NCBI RefSeq assembly: GCF_910592395.1
Contig: NC_088309.1
Coordinates: 4,344,501 to 4,404,500 of the forward strand
Direction: 5' to 3'
Source of the DNA: Lineus longissimus
Lineage: Eukaryota; Nemertea; Pilidiophora; Heteronemertea; Lineidae
Length of the DNA: 60,000 nucleotides
Position 1 is the stretch's first letter. Each line of letters begins with the position of its first letter. Below, piece by piece: positions 25,001 to 34,000 of this stretch. The notes under the pieces were generated by a model. That model did not search any database. It had not been told where the DNA came from and saw only the letters and a program-made list of their open reading frames with translations. A program made the translations under genes and the position numbers.

Positions 25001-25070
25001 ATAAATCGCCCTGGCTGTAGGCAAAGAGTCCTACCAACAGTAGGCATGTCATCAAATAGGCGGCCGCCAT
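3766..25070 (-). CDS. Gene A: modular mucin/collagen/EGF single-pass membrane protein (39 exons)
   Basis: I assembled 39 minus-strand exons joined at GT/AG borders. Exons, 5' to 3': 25070-24995, 24516-24266, 23969-23741, 23249-23232, 22796-22749, 22368-22133, 21993-21759, 21447-21415, 21096-20188, 19801-19757, 19262-19015, 18723-18489, 18144-18109, 17776-17399, 16972-16725, 16419-16173, 15890-15870, 15328-15170, 14724-14477, 14171-13925, 13642-13622, 13080-12922, 12495-12248, 11938-11692, 11411-11391, 11028-10781, 10177-9931, 9642-9574, 9078-8840, 8360-8138, 7586-7357, 7109-6905, 6762-6620, 6329-6122, 5964-5845, 5371-5252, 4876-4754, 4511-4389, 4031-3766. They total 7407 nt in one frame: 2468 residues plus stop. 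Order: signal peptide, nine copies of an unnamed two-exon module with Thr-rich linkers, collagen stalk (about 2111-2258), three EGF-like units (2259-2380), transmembrane helix (about 2395-2420), basic tail. A surface adhesion or coat role is inference. It is the head-to-head paralogue of gene B. Confidence 0.85.
4389..5371 (-). CDS. Gene A EGF-like domains (exons 36-38)
   Basis: Exon 36 (5371-5252) is a full six-Cys EGF-like domain (CSNGNGGCDQNC, then CSCNPGYVL, then TC). Exon 37 (4876-4754) is a calcium-binding type EGF (DTNECSTNNGMC, CSCESGF, HC). Exon 38 (4511-4389) begins as a calcium-binding EGF (DENECLNTPC, C, GSYQC) but stops after the fourth Cys, so it is half a domain. Each is one exon with phase 1-1 borders, as is usual for EGF exons. 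Gene B retains counterparts of exons 37 and 38 only. Confidence 0.9.
5845..6762 (-). CDS. Gene A collagen-like stalk (exons 33-35)
   Basis: Three exons (6762-6620, 6329-6122, 5964-5845) encode about 49 consecutive Gly-X-Y triplets, starting GAKGPPGLEGEQ. There is one glycine substitution (SAQ in the middle of exon 34). The Gly of exon 35 is split across the intron. Such a run can form a collagen triple helix, so the protein may trimerise through its stalk; this is inferred from the family. Gene B has a decayed equivalent in the same position, which shows that the stalk was present before the two genes split. Confidence 0.9.
6905..7586 (-). CDS. Gene A module 9 (exons 31-32)
   Basis: Exon 31 (7586-7357) has GYIYRFNVFL and LQVFRPQG. 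Exon 32 (7109-6905) has TDRIGFTTSG at the GD.IGFAN position and ends YNVEIG with a GTAAG donor, joining directly to the collagen exon. It has no conserved cysteine. A 35-nt exon-like segment at 7941-7975 upstream would break the frame if used and is left out of the model. Confidence 0.78.
7600..7880 (-). repeat. Candidate tRNA-derived SINE fragment in a gene A intron
   Basis: Read on the minus strand from about 7868, the sequence resembles a tRNA body: GCCTAAAGGTATGGCG (D-arm/A-box-like), then CTGAAGA like an anticodon loop, then CCTGGGTGCGATTCCAGG, which folds as a T-arm with a B-box-like core. No acceptor stem pairs, so it is not a functional tRNA. The GC-rich tract down to about 7610 could be the SINE body. 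It lies in the intron between exons 30 and 31. Finding other genomic copies would confirm it. Confidence 0.35.
8138..9078 (-). CDS. Gene A module 8 (exons 29-30)
   Basis: Exon 29 (9078-8840) has WVLRFEMYL and RPQIWRQNP at the module's central strands. Exon 30 (8360-8138) has GDKIGFACLGTC and a further GFCGT, giving three cysteines that the other copies lack, and ends VEIG. The N-terminal and C-terminal cysteines of the standard cassette are absent, so this copy probably uses a different disulphide pattern. Confidence 0.78.
9574..11028 (-). CDS. Gene A module 7 and linker (exons 26-28)
   Basis: Exon 26 (11028-10781) has GYLYKFNVFL in place of GYVC.F.AWF, so the conserved Cys is gone, then LQIYRQDP. 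Exon 27 (10177-9931) has an ERRRRRS stretch (about residues 1708-1713), then GDKLAFKIDG, and ends NVEI instead of a Cys. Exon 28 (9642-9574) is a short Pro/Thr linker (ATEPPPPTAP). Modules 7-9 form a cysteine-poor subgroup next to the collagen stalk. The poly-Arg run fits a furin-type processing site, but no cleavage is shown. Confidence 0.78.
11391..13080 (-). CDS. Gene A module 6 (exons 22-25; triplicate copy)
   Basis: Exons 13080-12922 (LPTTP linker), 12495-12248 (CGVLCAFDLF, LQVWRPKG), 11938-11692 (GDYIGISS, RIELC) and 11411-11391 (PGYGPDA). The protein differs from module 5 at only a few residues, for example LEVGRD here against LEGGRD there. It is the 3'-most member of the triplication. 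Confidence 0.82.
13622..15328 (-). CDS. Gene A module 5 (exons 18-21; triplicate copy)
   Basis: Exons 15328-15170 (short LPTTP linker, about nine units, ending GCSAEDK), 14724-14477 (CGVLCAFDLF, LQVWRPKG), 14171-13925 (GDYIGISS, ending RIELC) and 13642-13622 (PGYGPDA). It is almost identical to modules 4 and 6 in exons and introns alike, so the duplication is recent or the copies are homogenised. All splice borders and phases are preserved. Confidence 0.82.
15870..17776 (-). CDS. Gene A module 4 (exons 14-17; expanded triplicate copy)
   Basis: Exon 14 (17776-17399) is a Thr/Pro linker of about 23 five-residue LPTTP/LPTTS units; it ends TDTGCSAEDK, which supplies the module's first Cys. Exon 15 (16972-16725) has CGVLCAFDLF and LQVWRPKG. 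Exon 16 (16419-16173) has IEIKNGDYIGISS and ends RIELC. Exon 17 (15890-15870) is a 21-nt hinge (PGYGPDA). This is the 5'-most of three nearly identical copies in gene A, and its linker is much longer than in the other two. Confidence 0.82.
17428..17772 (-). repeat. 15-bp coding minisatellite (LPTTP/LPTTS), long allele
   Basis: Plus-strand units of the type GTGGTTGGCAAAGGC encode five-residue LPTTP/S steps on the minus strand. About 23 steps are present here, against about nine in the homologous arrays at 12951-13076 and 15199-15324. A block of about nine units appears twice in a row inside the array, so it grew by an internal duplication. All length changes keep the frame. Confidence 0.85.
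18109..19801 (-). CDS. Gene A module 3 (exons 10-13)
   Basis: Exon 10 (19801-19757) is the Cys-Pro-type exon (VDPLCAIEPFNGTGV; the second Pro is lost). Exon 11 (19262-19015) has VDGYVCTFEAYF and VRFQIWND. Exon 12 (18723-18489) has WTDSVMRIKPGDFIGFANL and YLSNF and ends HPVMC. Exon 13 (18144-18109) is the short Cys exon (GGYQQLCSTIS), with a GTATGT donor. The first 32 or so bases of the 2.2-kb triplication (see the repeat entry) begin inside exon 13, and remnants of this exon occur near 13419 and 15667. Confidence 0.8.
20188..21096 (-). CDS. Gene A exon 9: mucin-like Thr/Pro exon with 81-bp repeats
   Basis: This 909-nt exon encodes about 303 residues rich in Thr, Pro and Ser. After a non-repeated start (TTTEPNTSTEPITAMEP) it holds nine full copies plus part of a tenth of a 27-residue unit built around TMTLTRPTTT and LKPTSKQTRP. 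Such tracts usually carry dense O-glycans and form a stiff extended spacer; that is family knowledge, not seen directly. The antisense strand is also open here because the unit length is a multiple of three and the unit lacks reverse-strand stop triplets; I treat that as a shadow. Confidence 0.85.
20232..20986 (-). repeat. 81-bp coding minisatellite in gene A exon 9
   Basis: There are nine full 81-bp units and a partial tenth, differing at a few positions each (for example Pro-Ala, Pro-Thr or Ser-Ala at the unit junction). The unit is 27 codons, so copy number changes do not shift the frame. It is unrelated in sequence to the 33-bp unit in gene B and the 15-bp unit elsewhere in gene A. Confidence 0.9.
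21415..22796 (-). CDS. Gene A module 2 (exons 5-8)
   Basis: Exon 5 (22796-22749) is the short Cys-Pro exon (EEPICPYPRPVPGTEQ). Exon 6 (22368-22133) has GGYVCGFSAWF and VRFQIWRP. Exon 7 (21993-21759) has LSDWLRPIEV, GDHVGFANL and ends HPSFC. Exon 8 (21447-21415) is the 33-nt exon with a second Cys (PGFILSCQYN). This complete four-exon cassette is the copy closest to modules B1 and B2 of gene B, so it probably resembles the ancestral form. Phases are 1, then 0 between exons 6 and 7, then 1. Confidence 0.85.
23232..24516 (-). CDS. Gene A module 1 (exons 2-4)
   Basis: Exon 2 (24516-24266) carries the first half of the repeated module, with a GGFVCSFYF motif in place of the usual DGYVC.F.AWF and LLVLTP in place of FQIWR. 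Exon 3 (23969-23741) carries the second half, with NDEFGFVNLG at the GD.IGFAN position and a terminal Ser-Ala-Cys. Exon 4 (23249-23232) is only 18 nt and completes that Cys codon, encoding a Gly-rich hinge (QNSGG). This is the most divergent N-terminal copy. It has no separate Cys-Pro exon before it; the Cys of exon 1 (DLCE) may take that role. The function of the module is unknown. Confidence 0.75.
24995..25070 (-). CDS. Gene A exon 1: start codon and signal peptide
   Basis: The ATG at 25070 opens MAAAYLMTCLLLVGLFAYSQ, a typical n-h-c signal peptide with likely cleavage after the Ser/Gln near residue 20, followed by GDLCE and a GTAAG donor. I chose this start because a good splice acceptor (TTCTTCAG) lies 12 bases upstream of the ATG. 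The sequence further upstream is therefore probably a 5' UTR intron, although the same frame stays open to 25226. The exon ends in phase 1, as every module-boundary exon does. Confidence 0.8.
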
Positions 25071-25082
25071 ACTGCCTTGATT

Positions 25083-27961
25083 CTGAAGAATAGATAAACT
25101 TTCTTTACCGTCATACACTTTACAGGAAAGGCCAGGTTTCCATGTAACGTCGATGATGACACATTGTTTTAGTCCAATGAAGATCCTATACGCGCTAGAG
25201 GGAATGCTTTCTTCTTTCCACAGCAACTATACCACTGTGCTTACATATACATGTATCTCTGCCATCTATCTGTCACTGCTATTCCCTGTCACTCCACACT
25301 ATGCCATATGATCAACAAAAAGGAACAAAAAGTTAAAGCGAAGTACATGTACATGAACACTTACCCTTAAGGGCGGTTGGAATCTGATCAGGTTCGGATG
25401 ATATTTCTCCCAATTCGTACATCCGGAAAACTTGAGAAGTCTTGACTCACTGAGGACCGCAGAATAATTTTGGCTCGGCCCTCACACCTTACTAGAGCTT
25501 AACTTAAACGGATCTGATCTGCATGTCTACATGTGTGTAGGCCATAATTATTCAAATATAAGAAAGTCAGTAGAAACGCCTAATCGGCCCGGGCAAATGG
25601 CTGCCCATTGGGTCACTTTGACGCCCAACATGTTCTATCGTTTCATTGACGTAATTGTTTTTCACAGTTGGTTTTGTCGGTTTTGGTAATTAAGGGGTAT
25701 CATCATATATCTCCTTTGTGCTTCTACATTAAAATGCATCCAAACAGAACATTGGTTTAAGGGATAGGAGTAAAAATAAAATTAATAATTTTTGTATACA
25801 ATGTGCTTAATTTTGAAAAAACAATGATCTTTATTATAGAAAGTTCTTCGGATAAAATTGCACAGGCCAATATTGCGGTCGGCAAAGGGTGGCTATTCCT
25901 ATCAAAGCAGCATGCCCACGCGGTAGATCCTTACATGTAACCCCCATTCAGCAGTGCTTTGCCTGCACAAGCCCATGGAATTCGCGATTAAGCCCATGGA
26001 ATCGCTAAACCAACCTGCTGCATTTATCTTTACTAAAAACACAACATTGGCAAAAGGAAAAACGTGGAAGCCCTGATTTGAAAACAAAAGCTTCCCAGCC
26101 GACTTACAATTTGTAAATGCAATACCGGCAGACTAATAATTCTCAACCACCTGAAAAGGGTTTGGTTTGAAGCTGCTTGAAGAATTTCCATGGACACGGA
26201 TGTGCATACACTTTTGGGGGTGAAGTCGTTTTTTAAAGTTCTGTACATGTAGTCTGGCATTGATAGAAACTCCTGTATAAACTTTGGTCAATATGCATGT
26301 GTAAAATGCAAGAGATCTACTGTACATGTATTTGTATGTCATAAGTGCCAACAGTGTGATGCCCCCCCCGTTGCTCAGGACAGACAACTAATACCGCAAC
26401 ACATTAGAGGTAATTTGTTCACCATCCATGACAATGCATGCACTCTTTATACTTCGGAATCATTTCATGGTCGTCGGTCTGGGGTACATCCATCAAAACT
26501 GGTTCGAATTTCTTGCCGTTTACTTTAGACTATTCGAAAGACATTGCTTTTGTGGATAGAGTTTTGCAACAGGCCTGCTGCTGAAATATGGTAAATGGGT
26601 AACGAGGGAAAAAAACAACGATTTCAACAGCAATCCAGTCTGTAAGTAGATTTTCATCTCATATAAAGGATACCCTTGTGTTCATCGTCTTTCAATTACA
26701 ATGCACATCCTTTTAGAGCAGGGAAAGTGAGTGATATACCACTCAAAGAATATTTGATTTAAGCCATTTCGTAACACTTAGTTTCACCGATCTAATAGCA
26801 ACAAAATCAAAACAAGGGTCCAGCCCGAACGTCATGACCATGACCATCGGACAATTCTGTGTCGTCGAACCATCTTCAAAATCGAGCATGTTGAATGGCA
26901 TCGGACGATCAAATTAGTAATTTATGAATGATTTTACCTCGAATTGAGAAATTCCCGCGAACCGGACTAATGCAATCCGTTAGGAGTTGCAGCGGTATCG
27001 CAGTGTATGAGCGCCGGCCTCCAATCATGATCGAGAGATCATAGGTTCTTAGTTTTCCTAGCCGTTTTTCAAAACATTGAAATGTCCAATGATGATAGAT
27101 GGAGGTTGTCCGGAGACCAAGTGATTTTGTTTTGCGCTCGTTAGTTTCTGAGGTCTCTAAAGACTGTAACATATATTTATATCATAAACCGTCAGAATAG
27201 GTAAAGATGAGAACAGGGCCGGACATTCTTGTGCCGGATTACATTTTTCTCTCGACGAAGGGCTACATTTGACAAATACACAAATGTAAAGAACTGTGGT
27301 TAGAACTGTCAGAACTGTGTTAGACATGGTTTTTATGCCCACCAGATATACTTAGGCAAACTTCACCTTTTTGTCCATGAATAAGGATGTCCCATGTTGG
27401 GTTACCATAGAACTTACACATCACCTCATCAGGTTGGCCTAGCTAAAGAATGTCCATACACGCCGTAAGGGGTGTCAACGAACTGTATATGGACAGCGAG
27501 CAATTAACATCCCGGGGAGCCAAAGTTGGTCCTGTTTGCACACGGTATTCAGTCATGGTCGGGCACTTGATGTCACCAGCAAACCATGAATTGACGTCAC
27601 CACTGTGTTCACGCGTACAGTGCTATACTACACTTACCGAAAGAAGAGTACACTGAGTTTATACTTTTGTTGTGCAGGGTATATCAAAACCACTAGGGCA
27701 CATATGTATTGTATCGCCTATATGATTTATACACCAGCGGCATCAAAATGAGAATTTGTCCACTCTAAATAACGAAGCGTCTATCTGGCCATACTGTTCT
27801 TCTAGTAGCGTAGCAATCTGGGCTTGTGACGCGCTTGTCCACATTATGGTGATTTTTGGACTCTTCACCTGACTCTGCCAAATAAAAATGTGAGCTTACA
27901 CACATCCGTGGTCATGTGAAGATATGCAGCTCAAACTAATTTCACTTCATTTCATTTCCAG
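25083..27961. promoter_or_regulatory. Intergenic region between the divergent genes A and B
   Basis: This interval of about 2.9 kb separates the two start codons, which point away from each other. Each start codon is preceded within about 20 bases by a good splice acceptor (CTTCAG before gene A, TTTCCAG before gene B), so both genes probably have a 5' UTR exon somewhere inside this region, and the true promoters lie between them. No coding exon, TATA box or RNA gene is evident. The closeness suggests shared regulation, which is inference. Confidence 0.45.
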
Positions 27962-27975
27962 GAGTCGCATTTAGG

Positions 27976-28081
27976 ATGGTGACTATCATCATAATCTTAT
28001 TCATCTTGATTTCGAGAATTGTGCTAAATCTGGCTGGACCAATTTGCCCGAACCCCACATCTGTTGCGGGGACAGAACAAG
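27976..28081 (+). CDS. Gene B exon 1: signal peptide and first Cys-Pro segment
   Basis: The ATG at 27976 starts a strongly hydrophobic leader (MVTIIIILFILISRIVLNLA), then GPICPNPTSVAGTEQ, the same Cys-Pro segment that precedes every module. A good acceptor at 27961 lies just upstream, so a 5' UTR intron is likely. The exon ends in phase 1 at a GTAATA donor. Confidence 0.8.
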
Positions 28082-31000
28082 GTAATACGAAGATATCGAT
28101 TCACGGAAACTCATTTCCCTACTTAATAACGCACGAAACCTGCCGTAATACCAGTACCGGTATTGATGAATTTCACATTATTACAATGTTGGTTATTTCT
28201 TGCATAAGATTCGTTGATGGCAGCGTATCTGATTACATGTACTTTAAACTTGAGAGTTATACATGTACTAGAATTGTTAGCAGTATCACGGTCCTAAATT
28301 TACGTATTCATGTACTATGTATACTGTGACAGAGGCAGTACATAAACATTAGTGAGACGCAGTACCGATACTTTACATACATACCGGAGAAAATCTGTGG
28401 CAGTGACATTTTGCTAGCCGCCGCGTCCACTCTGCTGAACATGAACTAATTGTAACACAATTATTTCCACTTTGGTCTTTCTAGATAACGGCAAAATTGC
28501 CTAACGCCGGTAGTCTTGTTCGCTAAATCGAACACTCGCAGTAATGTACAACGTACAGTGAAAAATTCGAACGCACACTAATAAAGGCTTAGTTAAATAT
28601 TTCTGTATAATATAATTTCAGAGACAACCTTGGGTAATGCTATAGAAGAGGGGCAGTTTTCACCACAAGACCTCAGGATATCTTTGTTAATCACGCTTCC
28701 TATTCCATTCGATGGCTATGTTTGCGGATTCTCGGCTTGGTTTCACGGGCTGAACTCCGTCCGTTTTCAGATCTGGAGGCCAGTCAATGCTGCTCTGAAA
28801 AGGTTTGCTCTCATTGGAGAGAAGGGTTACACCCCGGGGTCAACTGGTTCCGCAGCGGTGAGTTGTATTGCAAGGCGACCAATCCGTTATGGCGAGTCAT
28901 CTATATGACCGAGCTAAAATATCCGTATCGCTTACATCGACTCAGAAAAGAAAATTTGATGCCCTCCGTCATATGGATCTACAATGTACCCACTCGCAAA
29001 ATAAGCATCGTTTTACTCCAGATTCAACGTTCTGCGGTGATACTCACATTTACATGTATTCCCATTGGCTGAAGTGATTTCCAGAAAGGGTTTTCTGAAG
29101 CAGGGGATAACTACAGATAAAATGGAAACAAAATATTTGTATCTATCATATTATACACTGAACATAATATTTGCCAATATGCCTTGTTATGAACACTTTG
29201 TATATAGTTAATAACTATGCAATCTTAAATATCATAATTTTCTATTTTACACCAGGTTCCTATGACTGACTGGTTGAATCCGATAGCAGTACAAACGGGT
29301 GACTTCATTGGCTTTGCGAACTTGAACAGCAGTGGTGCCAGTATTTCAGCAAAAATAGAATCCGTGAATGCGCGGTACATTTCAAACTTGCAGGTCTTCC
29401 CAAGTGTGAACGATGTAAAGAAAATAACTAAAGTGACGACATCATATCTCTACTCCATGTCAGCTGATATAAAGTCTCATCTATCTTTATGTAAGTGTTG
29501 TGGTTGTCATGGAGATACATTATGGATACGGACCTCGCCGTGGTCGTGACCTCCTACTTTTCCATACCAGTCCCCTTTGTTTTACTCATGCTGACATTTT
29601 GTGTAAGATGTGATCAAACGGTTTTTTTGTCGCCCTGTAGATGGATGCTGCAAAATCAAAGTTTGTTTACTGCATATGATTTGACACTCTTCCCTACTCA
29701 GTATTTCGAGAGAAAAAACTCTGCATTTCATCACTCGCGCAAATTATTCCATGAACGGACTACAGTATAACAAATCTGTATATTTTTCAGGCCCCGGTTT
29801 CGTGCTGCCATGTGAACATTCTGGTAAGCTACATGATGGAAATCAATGGAATAGAAACTCAGTGCTATATACACACTGAGGAGATATTAAGAACTAAGTT
29901 TTGACCGAGATGAAAATGAGCATTATTTCAAAACCGCGGGAGGTTATTTCTCACGCCATCCGAGTGACCTTTTGAAAAATAGTATTCCTGGATGCCACCT
30001 GTTATGACTGAACGCCGCAGGGTTAAGGTCGGATGAAGTTAGGGCTATAACTGAATTAAAAACTGACTGCATGTCCTTCTACACTTAAAAGTTTTGTTTT
30101 CCACAGTGCCAACAACATCGGGACCTACGACGACGGCGATACCATCGACATCACCAGAGCCCACTTCAACAACACCACAACTCATTACAACACTTGGTCC
30201 TACGACTATTGCCGTACCTACGACTACGGTAGAACCTACAACAACTCCAAAATCCAGTACGGTAGAACCTACAACAACTCCAAAATCCAGTACGGTAGAA
30301 CCTACAACAACTCCGAAATCCAGTACGGTAGAACCTACAACAAAATCCAGTACGGTAGAACCTACAACAACTCCAAAATCCAGTACGGTAGAACCTACAA
30401 CAAAATCCAGTACGGTAGAACCTACAACAACTCCAAAATCCAGTACAGTAGAACCTACAACAACTCCAAAATCCAGTACGGTAGAACCTACAACAACTCC
30501 GAAATCCAGTACGGTAGAACCTACAACAACTCCAAAATCCAGTACGGTAGAACCTACAACAACTCCAAAATCCAGTACGGTAGAACCTACAACTCCAAAA
30601 TCCAGTACGGTAGAACTTACAACAACTCCAAAATCCAGTACGGTAGAACCTACAACAACTCCAAAATCCAGTACGGTAGAACCTACAACAACTCCGAAAT
30701 CCAGTACGGTAGAACCTACAACAACTCCGAAATCCAGCACGGTAGAACCTACAACAAAATCCAGTACGGTAGAACCTACAACAACTCCAAAATCCAGTAC
30801 GGTAGAACCTACAACAACTCCAAAATCCAGTACGGTAGAACCTACAACAAAATCCAGTACGGTAGAACCTACAACAACTCCAAAATCCAGTACAGTAGAA
30901 CCTACAACAACTCCAAAATCCAGTACGGTAGAACCTACAACAACTCCGAAATCCAGTACGGTAGAACCTACAACAACTCCAAAATCCAGTACGGTAGAAC

Positions 31001-34000
31001 CTACAACAACTCCAAAATCCAGTACAGTAGAACCTACAACAACTCCAAAATCCAGTACGGTAGAACCTACAACAACTCCAAAATCCAGTACGGTAGAACC
31101 TACAACAACTCCAAAATCCAGTACGGTAGAACCTACAACAACTCCAAAATCCAGTACGGTAGAACCTACAACTCCAAAATCCAGTACGGTAGAACCTACA
31201 ACAACTCCGAAATCCAGTACGGTAGAACCTACAACAACTCCAAAATCCAGTACGGTAGAACCTACAACAACTCCAAAATCCAGTACGGTAGGACCTACAA
31301 CAACTCCAAAATCCAGTACGGTAGAACCTACAACAACTCCAAAATCCAGTACGGTAGAACCTACAACAACTCCAAAATCCAGTACGGTAGAACCTACAAC
31401 TCCAAAATCCAGTACGGTAGAACTTACAACTCCAAAATCCAGTACGGTAGAACCTACAACAACTCCAAAATCCAGTACGGTAGAACCTACAACAACTCCA
31501 AAATCCAGTACGGTAGAACCTACAACTCCAAAATCCAGTACGGTAGAACCTACAACAACTCCGAAATCCAGTACGGTAGAACCTACAACAACTCCAAAAT
31601 CCAGTACGGTAGAACCTACAACAACTCCAAAATCCAGTACGGTAGGACCTACAACAACTCCAAAATCCAGTACGGTAGGACCTACATCAACTCCAAAATC
31701 CAGTACGGTAGAACCTACAACAACTCCGAAATCCAGTACGGTAGAACCTACAATAACTCCGAAATCCAGTACGGTAGAACTGACAACAACTCCGAAATCC
31801 AGTACGGTAGAACCTACAACAACTCCAAAATCCAGTACGGTAGAACCTACAACAACTCCGAAATCCAGTACGGTAGAACCTACAACAACTCCAAAATCCA
31901 GTACGGTAGGACCTACAACTCCAAAATCCAGTACGGTAGAACCTACAACAACTCCGAAATCCAGTACGGTAGAACCTACAACAACTCCGAAATCCAGTAC
32001 GGTAGAACCTACAACAACTCCGAAATCCAGTTCGGCAGAACCTACAACAACTCCGAAATCCAGTACAGTAGAACCTACAACAACTCCGAAATCCAGTACG
32101 GTAGAACCTACAACAACTCCGAAATCCAGTACGGTAGAACCTACAACAACTCCAAAATCCAGTACGGTAGGACCTACAACAACTCCAAAATCTAGTACGG
32201 TAGAACCTACAACAACTCCGAAATCCAGTGCGGTAGAACCTACAACAACTCCGAAATCCAGTACGGTAGAACCTACAACAACTCCGAAATCCAGTACGGT
32301 AGAACCTACAACAACTCCGAAATCCAGTACGGTAGAACCTACAACAACTCCGAAATCCAGTACGGTAGAACCTACAACAACTCCGAAATCCAGTACAGTA
32401 GAACCTACAACAACTCCGAAATCCAGTACGGTAGAACCTACAACAACTCCGAAATCCAGTACGGTAGAACCTACAACAACTCCAAAATCCAGTACGGTAG
32501 AACCTACAACAACTCCAAAATCCAGTACAGTAGAACCTACAACAACTCCAAAATCCAGTACGGTAGGACCTACAACAACTCCAAAATCCAGTACGGTAGG
32601 ACCTACAACAACTCCAAAATCCAGTACAGTAGAACCTACAACAACTCCGAAATCCAGTACGGTAGAACCTACAACAACTCCAAAATCCAGTACGGTAGGA
32701 CCTACAACAACTCCAAAATCTAGTACGGTAGAACCTACAACAACTCCGAAATCCAGTACGGTAGAACCTACAACAACTCCGAAATCCAGTACGGTAGAAC
32801 CTACAACAACTCCGAAATCCAGTACGGTAGAACCTACAACAACTCCGAAATCCAGCACGGTAGAACCTACAACAAAATCCAGTACGGTAGAACCTACAAC
32901 AACTGCAAAATCCAGTACGGTAGAACCTACAACAACTCCGAAATCCAGTACGGTAGAACCTACAACAACTCCAAAATCCAGTACGGTAGAACCTACAACA
33001 ACTCCAAAATCCAGTACGGTAGAACCTACAACAACTCCAAAATCCAGTACAGCATCCGAACCTACACCAACAATGGGACAAACCGCGCTAGAATGTGGGG
33101 GCATGGACCTCGTTTTTGTCATGAACACGCAGACTGCCGGTAGGCCGGACCTGGTCTATGCATCAGAATTCATGCAGAATGCATCAGCAAAGTTAGAGAT
33201 CGGACCAGACAAGGTACAGGTGTCCGTGGTCAAAGCCGAATGCAACTCTCTGACAGGATTTTCCCTAGACACATTTGCAACGAACGAGGAATTGATCCAA
33301 GGGATGGTGATGCAGCAGGGGGGCAGCCTTTGGAAACTTGTAACACGAGCTATGAACACGTCCCTTGCCACTGAAAACGGTGCTCGGTAAGTAAGGTCAC
33401 CTACATTGCAAAGACTCCGTAATATACTAATACTTCAGTTCATCCCGATTCCAACCCAGAGTCAGCTATGCATTATGCTTCATTGAGTTGGCTTTCGTAA
33501 TATTAGGAAGATAAAATGATTGCTCTCCTTTTTTTAGGCCAAAAGCAACTGTTAACCGCGTGATTGTCATCGTTACTGACGACACCCCAGACCAAGCTTC
33601 TATCAACAAGACAGCCCTAGCCAAGGCAGATGGAATTGAGGTGTTCGTTGTCGGTGTGGGTGAAGTCAATTCGAATGCTCTTGCGATAATGGCGAGTGAT
33701 CCTGTTGGAACTCATGTCTATAGTGTGCGTTCTTATGAGGAACTAGCGTCCAACACGTCTCTTGTGGACGAACTAACGACCGCTCTTTGTCGTGAACCTA
33801 CAACGACCGAGGAACCAAGTACGAGCCCTGATCTCACCACGACTCCTGCTGGTCCTATTTGTCCATATCCAGCTCTCATCCCAGGAACCGAAAGAGGTAA
33901 CATTTCTATATTCTGTCTCCATACGCTGAAACACGTTGAATCCTTTGTATAAGTTTCATCCACAGACTTTCGTAGATGTTGTTTGTACGAGCGTTAGAAG

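Noticed and set aside
31687-33081. Second minus-strand open frame (464 codons, CCRFYRTGF repeats)
   Set aside because: Another antisense frame of the same array; no start context, no domain, and it conflicts with the supported plus-strand exon.
30045-33128. Minus-strand open frame of 1027 codons rich in VLDFGVVVGST repeats
   Set aside because: It is the antisense of the 33-bp coding array. The unit is a multiple of 3 and lacks stop triplets in this frame, so the openness is automatic. The plus strand has proper splice borders, phase agreement and continues into a vWA domain.
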